A DNA stretch of 64,000 nt, from assembly GCA_018433085.1 (NCBI GenBank), contig JAHDRW010000014.1:78255-142254 (forward strand). Direction: 5' to 3'. The translations under genes and the position numbers were made by a program. Position 1 is the first letter of the stretch. Each line of letters starts with the position of its first letter. The notes beneath the pieces were generated by a model. It was not told where the DNA came from, did not search any database, and worked only from the letters and a program-made list of their open reading frames with translations. Source of the DNA: Deltaproteobacteria bacterium. Its GTDB lineage: Bacteria > Desulfobacterota > Desulfomonilia > UBA1062. Shown piece by piece: positions 46,909 through 56,471 of the stretch.

Positions 46909-47655
46909 ATGAGCCGACCGGTCGTCACACTCCTTACCGACTTCGGGCTGGAAGACGCCTATGTGGCCCAGATCAAGGCCGTCCTGCTCTCCCAGGTTCC
47001 GGACGTGGAGCTGGTGGACATCACCCATAACATACCGCCGTTCAGCACGCTCTCGGCGGGCTGGCTCCTGCACACTTCGTACGCCTTTTTCCCCAGGGGG
47101 AGCGTCCACCTCTGCGTGGTCGATCCCGGAGTGGGCACCTCCCGTTCGATTCTCGCGGTTCTCAAGGGCGGGCATGCCTTTGTGGGTCCGGATAACGGGG
47201 TTTTCTCCTTCCTTTACCCGGCCGAGCAGGTGATCGAGATCACCTGGAAGCCTCCGGGGCCCCTTTCGTCGACCTTTCACGGCAGGGACATCATGGCGCC
47301 GGTGGTGGTGGAGCTGCTGAAGTACACCCCGCCCCAGAGTCTCGGGAGGCTGACTTCAGAGCCGGTTCAGCTCGATGTGTCTCAGGATATGGTCGTGCAC
47401 GTCGACCGGTTCGGCAACGTGATCACGAACATCGAAGGTTCCCGCCTTCAGGCGGGGTGCTCCCTGGAGGTGGGTGAGAGGAGGGTGCGCCGGATAGCCG
47501 AAAGCTTTGCCGACATCCCTTCCGGGGAGCCGGCGCTGATCGTCGGGAGCGCCGGGACCGTGGAGGTTGCGGCGAACCGGGGAAGCGCAGCCGCGCTGCT
47601 CGGGGCGGTGGCGGGCATGCCGGCGAGGTTGATCCCGCCCGGGTCTTACGCGTAG
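46909..47655 (+). CDS. S-adenosyl-L-methionine hydrolase (DUF62 family)
   Basis: This 248-residue enzyme hydrolyses SAM to adenosine and methionine. Motifs are VVTLLTDFGLEDAYVAQIKAV (about 5-25), HLCVVDPGVGTSR, GPDNGVFS, TFHGRDIMAPVVVEL and HVDRFGNVITNI, followed by the beta-barrel C-terminal domain ending ...RLIPPG. The ATG at 46909 is fixed by homology but no ribosome site is seen, and a possible -10 lies only about 8 bp upstream, so the mRNA may be leaderless. Confidence 0.92.
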   Translation: MSRPVVTLLTDFGLEDAYVAQIKAVLLSQVPDVELVDITHNIPPFSTLSAGWLLHTSYAFFPRGSVHLCVVDPGVGTSRSILAVLKGGHAFVGPDNGVFSFLYPAEQVIEITWKPPGPLSSTFHGRDIMAPVVVELLKYTPPQSLGRLTSEPVQLDVSQDMVVHVDRFGNVITNIEGSRLQAGCSLEVGERRVRRIAESFADIPSGEPALIVGSAGTVEVAANRGSAAALLGAVAGMPARLIPPGSYA

Positions 47656-48311
47656 CTCCGGGGCCCGAAGATCCGGGTGCCGATCCGCACCAGGGTGGCC
47701 CCTTCTTCGATGGCGATAGGGTAGGAGTCGCTCATCCCCATGGAAAGGTGCTTCATCTCCACCCCGGGCACGGCTGCCTTCGCCACCTCGCCGAACAGCT
47801 CCCGGGTCGTCCTGAAATAGGGCCTGAGGCCTTCAGGGTCGTCGAGAAAGGGACCCATGGTCATCAGCCCCTGTACGCGAACATGCTCCAGGGTGTGTAT
47901 CTGACGGATGAACGGGAGCACGTCTTCGGGAAGCACCCCCGCCTTCTGGGGCTCCTGCGCGCTGTTGACCTCGACGAGCACGGGCATGACCCTGCCGAGC
48001 CTGCCCGCCAGCCTGTCTACGGCCTGGGCCAGCGGCATCGAGTCCAGGGTTTCGATCATGTCGAACAGGGGCACGATGTATTTGACCTTGTTGGTCTGGA
48101 CATGCCCGATGAAATGCCAGCGTGCGAGGTCTCCCACCTCGGCGATGGCGGCCCGTGCCTCCTGGACATAGTTCTCGCCGATGAGTGCGACTCCTGCATG
48201 AACCGCCTCGCGGATTTCATCGGCGCTGCGTGTCTTGGCCGCGGCAACAACCTGGACGTGCTCGGGAATTTCCGAGAGGATCTGCCGCACGTTGTCTGCG
48301 ATAATGCCCAT
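47646..48311 (-). CDS. YggS family pyridoxal phosphate homeostasis protein
   Basis: This protein of about 221 residues has the PLP-binding Lys in VVAAAKTRSADEI, GENYVQEARAAIAE, WHFIGHVQTNKVKYIV, VEVNSAQEPQKAGV, GLMTMGPF and a phosphate-binding SMGMSDSYPIAIEEGATLVRIGT. It controls the free PLP pool in other bacteria. I prefer ATG at 48311; the TTG at 48350 adds non-conserved residues. It overlaps the convergent SAM hydrolase gene by 10 bp. Confidence 0.92.
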   Translation of the reverse strand: MGIIADNVRQILSEIPEHVQVVAAAKTRSADEIREAVHAGVALIGENYVQEARAAIAEVGDLARWHFIGHVQTNKVKYIVPLFDMIETLDSMPLAQAVDRLAGRLGRVMPVLVEVNSAQEPQKAGVLPEDVLPFIRQIHTLEHVRVQGLMTMGPFLDDPEGLRPYFRTTRELFGEVAKAAVPGVEMKHLSMGMSDSYPIAIEEGATLVRIGTRIFGPRSYA

Positions 48312-48570
48312 GGCATGGGTATTTTTCCAAGAAATGCCGGGAATTGTCAAGAGACAAACACCGGCACAGGCGCTCGATGCGCAGGAATCCCTGCGGGAAA
48401 GAGGTCAAGACGATGAGAGAGGCGGGGCTGGACAGGGCCTGTCGCGGTCTGAACTCATCCCGGAACTCTCTCACCATCTCTTTTTCAGCTCTCTTCTCCT
48501 GACGGGGAAAAAGCGGGCCGGGAGCTCACGCCCCTGCCCGGAGCCGGGAAGCCGTTGTTACCCTTCCACC

Positions 48571-49365
48571 TCAGAACTTGAGACCTACCTCGGCAAACGG
48601 GCCGGTGAAGTTTGCATCGAGGGCCATGTCGCCCTTATCGATGTTCAGGAACTCGGCGCGATACCCGCCCGTGATCATGAACGGGCCGCCGAAGGGCATG
48701 AGCTTGACCAGACCGCTGACGCTGTAGAGCTGGTCATTGGAAATGGCCATTCCCCAGCCCTCCACCTCGACCGACACCATATCGGCAGGCTGCATTTCAA
48801 GGGCCGCAAAAATCATGGGGTAGATGACGGACTCGTCCGGGTTCTGTTCCAGGGCATCTCCTTCTATGAAGTCGTCATCCACGGGGATACGCTCCACATC
48901 CGCTTCAAGGGTGATGTACCGGGCTCCAACTCCCACATCGAGATCGATGCCGCCGGTGGGGCCGGTCTCTATGAAGGGGGTGCTGAGGTACAGCGCCGCA
49001 TCCCAGATGTTCAGGAAAAACTCCGAGTCTATCCGGTCATCGGCACCAAACACCGTATCCCCGATGGCAAACTCGAAGGAGTTGTCTTCGGTGGAATCAA
49101 ATCCCATGGGGGTGGCTTTGAGATAGAACCCCGCGAGCCCCTCGGGCTCGATCTTCGCCCTGATCATGGGCTCCCATTCGCTGTCATAGCCGAAGCGGTC
49201 CTCGAGATCCAGAGAGGTGGTAGTCCCGTCCGGGGAGAACGCCAGATCGCCGTCGGGATTCACGTACCAGGCCCCGACGGCAATCTCAAAGGTGGTCTGG
49301 GCGGAGACCGCCAGGGGGAGGATCAGGATCGCAAGTGCCATTCCGATAATCTTCAAGCGTTTCAT
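48571..49365 (-). CDS. Outer membrane beta-barrel protein, TIGR04219-like
   Basis: This 264-residue exported protein has a signal peptide KIIGMALAILILPLAVSAQ, then alternating strands (FEIAVGAWYVNPDG, AGFYLKATPMGFD, AALYLSTPFIETGP, VGVGARYITLEADV) and a C-terminal Phe (EVGLKF) as used by the BAM machinery. Composition is acidic and free of Cys. The family call is from memory of TIGR04219. A TTCTTATAG motif lies about 250 bp upstream. Confidence 0.78.
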   Translation of the reverse strand: MKRLKIIGMALAILILPLAVSAQTTFEIAVGAWYVNPDGDLAFSPDGTTTSLDLEDRFGYDSEWEPMIRAKIEPEGLAGFYLKATPMGFDSTEDNSFEFAIGDTVFGADDRIDSEFFLNIWDAALYLSTPFIETGPTGGIDLDVGVGARYITLEADVERIPVDDDFIEGDALEQNPDESVIYPMIFAALEMQPADMVSVEVEGWGMAISNDQLYSVSGLVKLMPFGGPFMITGGYRAEFLNIDKGDMALDANFTGPFAEVGLKF

Positions 49366-49628
49366 ATGTGCCTCCTTTACGCGAAATCATGCGTGTGGTG
49401 ATAAGGGATGGCGAGCGTACAGCCATATTCCTTATCACGAGAGGGCGCCGGTTCTCCGGCCGCCCCGTTCTCTTGTCCGATCCGTGCACGAAGCACGATG
49501 TTTCACGACAGGCCCCCTTCAGGCTGTATTTCCCGGAGTCCGGGAACGCCCCGGGCAGTGGCGCGGTTGAGAGGCTGCCGGTAAGAGACCGCTCATGCCG
49601 ATGATGTGCTTCTATAAGAATACTCCCG

Positions 49629-50921
49629 TTACTGTTGAGCAGAAGACCGTTCATGCACTTCCTCCCTGTTTTCCAGTCGCCTGATTCTCTCGATGACCGG
49701 CGGATGGGAATAGGAGAACCAGGCATACGCGGGGTGGGGGTGGAGGTTCGCCAGGTTTCGGGACGCGAGCCGTTTCAGGGCGGCGATCAAGGGCCCCGGC
49801 CCCCCCATCATGGACGAGGAGAAATCATCCGACTGGCGTTCGAAGTGCCTGGAGATCATGGCCCCTACAGGGCTCAGAAAAAACGCAACCGGCCTGAGAA
49901 ATACGGCGAGGATGAAAAGGCCGGCAGGGATCGCCCGGGTATCGAAGCCGAAGGTCCGGTAGAGGATATCCTGCTGCAGGGCCAGGTGCGCGCCGTACAG
50001 CGCGAGGAGCGAGAGTATTGAGGAAAGGATCATCTGCTTGACCACATGGCCCTTTTTCCAGTGGCCCAGCTCGTGGGCGAGGATCGCCAGGATCTCTTCC
50101 CGGCCGTGATCGTTCAGCAGGGTATCGAAGAGCACGATCCGCTTCGTTTTCCCGATTCCGGTGAAATAGGCGTTGGAGTGCCTGCTCCGCTTCATGGCGT
50201 CCATGGTGTAGATCCCCCTGACCCTGAATCCTGCACGTTCGGCCATCGAGGATATGTCGCGGGCGAGCTCCCGGTCTTCGACCGGTTCGAACCTGTTGAA
50301 CAGTGGCGCGATCACGACGGGGTAGAGCCAGGAAACGAGCGCCTGGAAGGCGATGAGGAACAGCCATGACCACAACCACCAGGTATCCGGATAGGAGCGG
50401 ATGAGGCCGAGGAACGCCGCGAGCAGGGCGCCCAGCACGAGGGCGGATATCAGAACGGATTTCACGAGGTCCGCGGCCCAGGTGGACCAGGATATGGTGC
50501 TGAAGGAAAATCGCTTCTCCACGCCGAAGGTCTGGAAGAGATCGAAGGGTATTTCGAAGATGCCGAGCAGAAGATAACAGGCCAAAATGAAGAGGGTCCC
50601 GGACAGGATGAAGGAGAGCCCCCAGGAGGAAATAGCCCCGTCGAGCCAGGGGAGGAGGCCGCTTATCGCGAGCGCGGGCAGAAAGAGGTCATAGAAGAGG
50701 TGACGGATTGTCCCCAGCCGGCCCGTTGCGACCGCATAGCCCCTGATATTCTCAAGCTTATCTGCGTCAATATCCCCGGTAAACTCCCGGGGAACTTCAT
50801 GGCCTTCACAACGGAGACGGGAGACATTCAGGGCATGGAGCCCCAAGCGCACCGATGCGGCCAGGATGTAGAGGACAAGAAACAGGACGAGGAGATAATT
50901 CAGCTCTGCACCAGTATCCAT
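49629..50921 (-). CDS. M48 family metallopeptidase (Ste24/CAAX protease type)
   Basis: This 430-residue membrane zinc protease has several transmembrane helices in the first 200 residues, the zinc motif AHELGHWKKGH (about 279-289), a third-ligand Glu in RHFERQSDDF (about 371) and conserved SRHSNAYFTG and KRIVLFDTLL. The HELGH and length match eukaryotic-like Ste24 rather than bacterial HtpX (about 290 residues). ATG at 50921 is preferred over an upstream TTG at 50933. Confidence 0.92.
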   Translation of the reverse strand: MDTGAELNYLLVLFLVLYILAASVRLGLHALNVSRLRCEGHEVPREFTGDIDADKLENIRGYAVATGRLGTIRHLFYDLFLPALAISGLLPWLDGAISSWGLSFILSGTLFILACYLLLGIFEIPFDLFQTFGVEKRFSFSTISWSTWAADLVKSVLISALVLGALLAAFLGLIRSYPDTWWLWSWLFLIAFQALVSWLYPVVIAPLFNRFEPVEDRELARDISSMAERAGFRVRGIYTMDAMKRSRHSNAYFTGIGKTKRIVLFDTLLNDHGREEILAILAHELGHWKKGHVVKQMILSSILSLLALYGAHLALQQDILYRTFGFDTRAIPAGLFILAVFLRPVAFFLSPVGAMISRHFERQSDDFSSSMMGGPGPLIAALKRLASRNLANLHPHPAYAWFSYSHPPVIERIRRLENREEVHERSSAQQ

Positions 50922-51208
50922 GATAGAAGCCAACTACCTTTGACAGCAGAACGGCCATCCGTCCATCACCTTAAAAGGGGTGATGAGCCCCCGTCTTTTC
51001 GGGGAAAGCGACGTTGAAATCTCAGTTTTCCCTTTTGCCCAGAATCCCGTTGATATCATTCAACGTACGGTTCCGGAAACGCACCGGCTCCCGGCTTCTT
51101 TCCGTATGAACCTGTCCTCCCCTCTGTATCTTCATAGATAGACAATAGGGATGCCTGCCGCCAAAATCAATTGGTGCTGAAGGTGAAACAGGGCCGTTGC
51201 CAGTGGCC

Positions 51209-52837
51209 TCACATCATGGTGAATCTCCACAGCAGGCCCATGGCAGGAACGATGGCCCAGAGGCTTTGTATGTAGATGGTGTACATCCGGTTGTCGAAGA
51301 TCACCTGTTCATGGTAGAAGTCGATCCCCTTGGCCAGGAAGAAAAGCGGCGGGAGCAGGCCATAGGCAAGAGCCGGTGCTATCTTCAGGGGGAAGCTGAG
51401 GAAGAGCACGAGGGCAAGCCCCATGATGGCATACTCCAGGAGCATGATGGAGTGCTCCTCGTGGATGTAACGCGCCAGGCTCATGCGGCCGATAATGGCA
51501 TCGCGCTCCATGTTCTTGAGCCCCAGGAGGATTTCCACCCCGAGGTAGTGCGTGGCCGTGTATGCGGCCAGGATGAAGATGCCCGGGGCAATGGAAGAGC
51601 CCACCAGGCTCAAGGGGGTGATGATGGATATGAGCAGGAAGATCACCAGCCCGGAAACACTCCTGAGGTAGTCCGTCACACCCCCTACGTCGATCAGCGG
51701 GCGCAGCAGGGATATCCCGATGACCAGCAGTCCGCCCGTGAGCCCTGCCGACAGCAGTCCGAGCGAGGTGGCGACGCCCGTGGAAACGGCCCACAGGGGC
51801 CACTGCCGGAGATTGCGGTGCGGACCCGTGGATGCGAGCGCGAGGAAGAAGACGGTCAGCAGCGCATTCCATGAATAACCCTGTCCGCAGAACACCAGGG
51901 ACGCCATGGCGACGCCGAGGCTTCCCAGCGAGGGGAGCAGGGGCGTGGCGGACAGGAAATTGAGCACCGCGTTTTCGATGCCGGCATGGGTGTGGGTGCT
52001 CTTGAGCACCTCGATGCACTCCTCGATCACCCAATGGGGTGTTGACGCCCCCGCGATGACGGCAACCTGCGAGGCCTGGGGGATCGTGGCATCCTTGAGC
52101 TGCTGCGGGTCTTCCACACGGATCACCTGCCGGTTCTCCTTTGCCGCGATCTCCGCCAGGCGCTTGGTGTTGGCGGAGTCTTTCCCCCCGATCACGATGA
52201 ACACATCGTGATCCTTTGCCAGGTCCCTCACCTCGCTCTGGCGGTCCACGGTGGAGCGGCAGATGGTGTCCGCCACGTCGAGCACCTCGCACTTTTCCCT
52301 GAGCACGGAGACGATATCCCGATAGATGGCCACATCGAAGGTGGTCTGCGCCACCACGCTGATCCTCCTGACCCGGGGAAGGCTCTGCGCGTCCTCCGCA
52401 TTCTCCACCGCCACCCCTTTCTCGCCTGCGATTCCCAGGTGGGCGTCCATCTCGGGGTGATCCTTGTCGCCCGCGATCACCACGAGATCCGCGTTTTTCG
52501 ATGCCTTCTTGATGATGGACTGGACCTTGAGCACCATGGGACATGCGGCGTCGATAACTTCCACGCCCCGTTCTTCGAGGATCTGCTTCTTGTCCGGGGC
52601 AATGCCGTGGGCGCGGACTATGGCGATATTGCCCGCCTTGAGCCGGTCGTCGTCGATGTCGTGGACGATCCCGATCCCGCGCTTCTTCAGGGCCTCGATG
52701 ACCTGGGGGTTATGGATGATCTGGCCCAGGGTGTAGATCTTTTTCCGTGGGTTCTTCTGTCTCACCTTGAAGGTGATGTCGATGGCCCTTCGGACCCCGA
52801 AACAGAAGCCGGCGTATCTGGCGATGGTGATTCTCAT
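51209..52837 (-). CDS. ispH: 4-hydroxy-3-methylbut-2-enyl diphosphate reductase fused to a UbiA-like membrane domain
   Basis: This 542-residue protein begins with a complete IspH (about 1-283): cluster Cys in YAGFCFGVRRA, AACPMVLKV and DTICRSTVDRQ, His in QIIHN, AHGI and HPEMD with its Glu, and diphosphate ligands in GGKDSANTKRL and GASTPHWVIEE. Residues 284-542 are a membrane domain of about eight helices. A segment LGLKNMERDAIIGRMSL recalls the second UbiA motif, but the first Asp motif is absent (LASTGPHRNLRQ). ATG at 52837 overlaps the tlyA stop (ATGA). IspH makes IPP and DMAPP. The domain identity is inference. Confidence 0.88.
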   Translation of the reverse strand: MRITIARYAGFCFGVRRAIDITFKVRQKNPRKKIYTLGQIIHNPQVIEALKKRGIGIVHDIDDDRLKAGNIAIVRAHGIAPDKKQILEERGVEVIDAACPMVLKVQSIIKKASKNADLVVIAGDKDHPEMDAHLGIAGEKGVAVENAEDAQSLPRVRRISVVAQTTFDVAIYRDIVSVLREKCEVLDVADTICRSTVDRQSEVRDLAKDHDVFIVIGGKDSANTKRLAEIAAKENRQVIRVEDPQQLKDATIPQASQVAVIAGASTPHWVIEECIEVLKSTHTHAGIENAVLNFLSATPLLPSLGSLGVAMASLVFCGQGYSWNALLTVFFLALASTGPHRNLRQWPLWAVSTGVATSLGLLSAGLTGGLLVIGISLLRPLIDVGGVTDYLRSVSGLVIFLLISIITPLSLVGSSIAPGIFILAAYTATHYLGVEILLGLKNMERDAIIGRMSLARYIHEEHSIMLLEYAIMGLALVLFLSFPLKIAPALAYGLLPPLFFLAKGIDFYHEQVIFDNRMYTIYIQSLWAIVPAMGLLWRFTMM

Positions 52838-53571
52838 GCCGCACCCATGAAACGGGCATGGACAAGGTACTCCTGATTGCCCTTCATCCCCTTGACCGGG
52901 GATGGAATCGTGCCGCTCACCGTACAGGCGAGCCCAGTGAGAAACGCCTCCATATCTCGGATAACCTCCTGTGCTATTGCATCGTCTTTCAGAATGCCGC
53001 CCTTTCCGATGTGCTCCCTGCCTGCCTCGAACTGGGGCTTGATCAGGGCGATGATGTCCGAACCGGATTCGAGCACGTTCAGGACCGGGGGCACAACGAG
53101 CTTCAGCGAGATGAACGAGACATCGAAGGTGGCCAGGTCGCATCGGTCCCCGATAAGCGAGGGGTCCAGGTTCCGCACGTTGATCCCTTCGAGGCTCACC
53201 ACCTTTTCATGGGTCCGGAGCCTCCAGTGGAGTTGACCCCGGCCCACGTCCACCGCATACACCTTTGCCGCCCCGCGCTGAAGCATCACGTCGGTAAACC
53301 CGCCGGTTGAAGCGCCGACGTCGATGGCGATCCTGCCGGCAGGATCGACGCCGAACGTATCCAGGGCGGCCAGGAGCTTGTCTCCGGCACGGCTCACGTA
53401 TCGGGGGGACTCCTTGAGCGTAACCCGGGCATCCTCGCTGACAGGAGCCCCCGCCTTGGTCACCGGGGTTCCGTCAATGAGCACGCTGCCTGCCATGATC
53501 AGCGCGGCAGCCTTGGTCCGTGTCTCTGCAAGTCCCTTTTCCACCAGCAGTCTGTCCAGTCGCATTTTCAT
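52834..53571 (-). CDS. tlyA: TlyA family rRNA (cytidine-2'-O)-methyltransferase
   Basis: This 245-residue protein has an N-terminal S4 RNA-binding domain (MRLDRLLVEKGLAETRTKAA) and an FtsJ-like methyltransferase: SAM site AIDVGASTGGFTDVML (about 81-96), GRGQLHWRL, and ATFDVSFISLKLVVPPV with LIKPQFEAG (KDKE-like catalytic residues). TlyA methylates 16S and 23S rRNA in mycobacteria. It lies between dxs and ispH, an order seen widely in bacteria. Confidence 0.93.
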   Translation of the reverse strand: MKMRLDRLLVEKGLAETRTKAAALIMAGSVLIDGTPVTKAGAPVSEDARVTLKESPRYVSRAGDKLLAALDTFGVDPAGRIAIDVGASTGGFTDVMLQRGAAKVYAVDVGRGQLHWRLRTHEKVVSLEGINVRNLDPSLIGDRCDLATFDVSFISLKLVVPPVLNVLESGSDIIALIKPQFEAGREHIGKGGILKDDAIAQEVIRDMEAFLTGLACTVSGTIPSPVKGMKGNQEYLVHARFMGAA

Positions 53572-53591
53572 AAAAACTTCTTAAAAAAACT

Positions 53592-55442
53592 TCATAACAG
53601 TTCTGAAACGGTTTTTCGTATTCCGGCAGCATCGAGGCCCAGGGATTTCCGGAGCTGGCTCAAGGAGCCGTGCTCGACAAAGGCGTCCGGCACCCCAAGA
53701 AGCCTGAACCTCAAGGGATGGCCGATATCCTGCAGGGCTTCCATTATGGCCGAGCCGACCCCTCCGTGGATGCATCCGTCTTCCACCACCACGAAGCGCC
53801 CTCCGCACGCTTTTACCTTGTCGCGCACGGTCTCGGTATCCAGAGGCTTCGCATACACGAGATCCACGATCGCGACGCCTTCGAGTCCGGCCACGGCCTC
53901 GAGCACGGTGTAGCACAAGGGACCGCAGCAGAAGACCGCGAGACGCGACCCCTCTTGAAGTATCTCCGCCCTGCCCGAGCGCAGGTTGCCGGGTTTCAGG
54001 GGGGCGGGAACGATGCTGTCCCGGGGGTATCGGATGGCCGTGGGCCCCTGGATCTTGAACGCATGGACGAGCATCCTTTCGAGCATGAACTGGTCCCTGG
54101 GCACGAGAACGGTCATGTTGGGAATGCTTCGGAAGTAGGCCAGATCGAACACCCCGTGATGGGTGGGGCCGTCGGGGCCCACGAGACCCGCCCGGTCCAC
54201 GGCAAAGATCACGGGTGCGTTTTGCAGGGCAACGTCGTGGATGATCTCGTCATAGCTCCGCTGGAGAAAGGTCGAGTAGATGGCCACCACCGGCCTCAGC
54301 CCATAGAGGGCCATGCCCGCGGCCATGGTCACCGCGTGGCCTTCGGCGATGCCCACATCGTACATCCTGTCCGGGAACTTCAGCGCGAACCCCTTGAGCC
54401 CGGTTCCCGAGGTCATGGCCGCGCTGATGGCCACGACCCGGGGGTCGCGCCTGGCAATGCGGGTGAGCGTCTTGCCGAACACGTCCGAATAGGTGAGAGC
54501 GCCCGAGCCTGATGCGGACTCGCCGTTTTCCCGTACGAACTTGCCCACCCCGTGAAAATTCTCGGGGTCGCGCACGGCAGGGGTATACCCATACCCCTTC
54601 TGGGTGATGATGTGCAGGAAGATGGGTTCGTGCATGGCCGAGACGTTCTGGAACGCCTCCACCAGGTGGCCGATCTTGTGGCCGTCGATGGGCCCCACGT
54701 AGCGGAAGCCCAGTTCCTCGAACAGGAGCCCCTCGGTCACCGCGCCCTTGAGGTTGCCCTCGATGAGCTTGGCAATCTTATAAATCGTGTCGCCCCCTAA
54801 GGGGATTCCCTTGAGGATGCCCTTGATGCCTTCCCTGACCTCCCGGACCTTCTTCGAGGTCATAATCCGGCTCAGGTAATCCGCGATGGCCCCCACCCGC
54901 TGGGAGATGAACATCTTGTTGTCGTTGAGCACCACGATGAGATTCTGTTTCTTCATGCCCACGAAGTTCAGGCCCTCGAAGGTGAGCCCGTTGGAGAGCG
55001 ATCCGTCGCCGATGACGGCAAGCACGCGGTTTTTGCAGCCCGCGAGAGACATGGTTTCGCATATGCCGCTGGCGGCGGGGATGGCGTTGCCGGAATGGCC
55101 GGAGATGAAGATGTCGTACGGGCTTTCCTTGGGATTGATAAACGGGGTGATCCCTCCCGACTGCCTCAGGGTCGAGAACATGCCCTTTCTGCCCGTGAGG
55201 ATCTTGTGGGTGTAGCTCTGATGTCCCACGTCCCAGAGGAACTTGTCCTTGGGGGCGTCGAAGACATAGTGCATGGCCAGGGTGAACTCCACGGTGCCGA
55301 GGCTCGAGGCGAGGTGGCCCCCGGTCTGGCTCACATGGCTGATGATGAAGTCGCGGATTTCCCGGGCGAGGGTTTCGAGCTCCTGCAGGCTCAAGCCCTT
55401 GAGGTCCCGGGGGGATGCGATGGAGGGCAGGATGTCCGCCAT
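53592..55442 (-). CDS. dxs: 1-deoxy-D-xylulose-5-phosphate synthase
   Basis: This 616-residue TPP enzyme condenses pyruvate with glyceraldehyde-3-phosphate, the first step of the MEP pathway. Motifs are GGHLASSLGTVEFTLAMHYVF, DVGHQSYTHKILTGR, the TPP/Mg motif IGDGSLSNGLTFEGLN with LIVVLNDNKM, MAAGMALYGLRPVVAIYSTF, FAVDRAGLVGPDGPTHHG and IRYPRD. ATG at 55442 is preceded by AGGGTGG and lies just past the ispA stop; a longer reading to 55556 overlaps ispA. Confidence 0.96.
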   Translation of the reverse strand: MADILPSIASPRDLKGLSLQELETLAREIRDFIISHVSQTGGHLASSLGTVEFTLAMHYVFDAPKDKFLWDVGHQSYTHKILTGRKGMFSTLRQSGGITPFINPKESPYDIFISGHSGNAIPAASGICETMSLAGCKNRVLAVIGDGSLSNGLTFEGLNFVGMKKQNLIVVLNDNKMFISQRVGAIADYLSRIMTSKKVREVREGIKGILKGIPLGGDTIYKIAKLIEGNLKGAVTEGLLFEELGFRYVGPIDGHKIGHLVEAFQNVSAMHEPIFLHIITQKGYGYTPAVRDPENFHGVGKFVRENGESASGSGALTYSDVFGKTLTRIARRDPRVVAISAAMTSGTGLKGFALKFPDRMYDVGIAEGHAVTMAAGMALYGLRPVVAIYSTFLQRSYDEIIHDVALQNAPVIFAVDRAGLVGPDGPTHHGVFDLAYFRSIPNMTVLVPRDQFMLERMLVHAFKIQGPTAIRYPRDSIVPAPLKPGNLRSGRAEILQEGSRLAVFCCGPLCYTVLEAVAGLEGVAIVDLVYAKPLDTETVRDKVKACGGRFVVVEDGCIHGGVGSAIMEALQDIGHPLRFRLLGVPDAFVEHGSLSQLRKSLGLDAAGIRKTVSELL

Positions 55443-55444
55443 GA

Positions 55445-56323
55445 TCAGGCCACCCTCTCGAGCATGCCCAGGGCAAGCCTCTTCAGATCTTTCGAGCGGG
55501 CGCCGTCCGCGGCGGGGAGAAGGCTCACCGCCTTCTCCGTCATGTCCCGGGCCCACCGGCGCGATTCCTGAAGGCCCAGGGCCTTGACGATGGTCGCCTT
55601 GTCCTGCGCGAGGTCCTTGCCCGTGGTTTTTCCGAGAACCTCACGGCTTGAGGTCACGTCCAGAATGTCGTCGATGGCCTGAAACGCCAGGCCGAGGTAG
55701 GTCCCGAATCCCACCAGCGGATCGATCTGCTCCTGCGCGCCCCCGGCGACGCGGGCTCCCGTGAACATGCAGAGCTCGAAGAGGCGGGCGGTCTTCCTGC
55801 GGTAGATGTCCCGGACCTCGTCCATGGATATCTCCTTGCCCTCTGCCGTCACGTCGCGGTACTCGCCCTGGACGAGCCCCTTGACCCCGCAGACCTCCGC
55901 CATGAACCCCAGGATGTCGAGCTTGGTCTGAGCCGGGTAGCCGGCTGAGGCGATCACGGAGAGCGCCTGGAATATCAGCGCATCCCCGGCAAGGATCGCG
56001 GTGGCCTCTCCGAACATGGCGTGGCACGTGGGACGCCCTCTCCTGAGATCGTCGTTGTCCAGGGCCGGCAGATCGTCGTGGATGAGGCTGAAGGTGTGGA
56101 TCATTTCAATGGCGAGCCCCGCGGGCAGGGTGTCCTCCGCCTTCCCCCCGAGGCACTCGCAGGCCAGCATGGTCAGCACGGGCCGGATTCTCTTGCCGCC
56201 CGCCTTGAGGCTGTAGGCGAATGCCTCGAAGATACCCGATGAGGTGCCTTCCGCCTCAAGGTACTCACGGAGGTATCTGTCGAATAAATCCTTTTTTCCG
56301 GATGTTAGAACAGTAATGTCCAC
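55445..56323 (-). CDS. ispA: Polyprenyl (farnesyl) diphosphate synthase
   Basis: This 292-residue all-helical enzyme builds short-chain isoprenoid diphosphates. The first Asp-rich motif is HDDLPALDNDDLRRGRPT (about 82-99), the second FQAIDDILDVT (about 213-223), and the substrate-binding Lys is in KAGGKRIRPVL. The chain-length region before the first motif (HTFSLIHDD) fits a farnesyl/geranyl product. It is followed by dxs, tlyA and ispH in one operon. Confidence 0.95.
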   Translation of the reverse strand: MDITVLTSGKKDLFDRYLREYLEAEGTSSGIFEAFAYSLKAGGKRIRPVLTMLACECLGGKAEDTLPAGLAIEMIHTFSLIHDDLPALDNDDLRRGRPTCHAMFGEATAILAGDALIFQALSVIASAGYPAQTKLDILGFMAEVCGVKGLVQGEYRDVTAEGKEISMDEVRDIYRRKTARLFELCMFTGARVAGGAQEQIDPLVGFGTYLGLAFQAIDDILDVTSSREVLGKTTGKDLAQDKATIVKALGLQESRRWARDMTEKAVSLLPAADGARSKDLKRLALGMLERVA

Positions 56324-56471
56324 CTATTGCTCCCAGAAAGGCAATAGCATGCAATCGAGGATTCTTCAAGGTCCTCTTCCGGAACGCCGTAAGCCTCCTG
56401 TCCGGGCCGGAAACCGCGGCCCGAAACGGGCTGTACGGGAAACCCAAGGGTTCCGGTTTCCCGGTTAAGCA

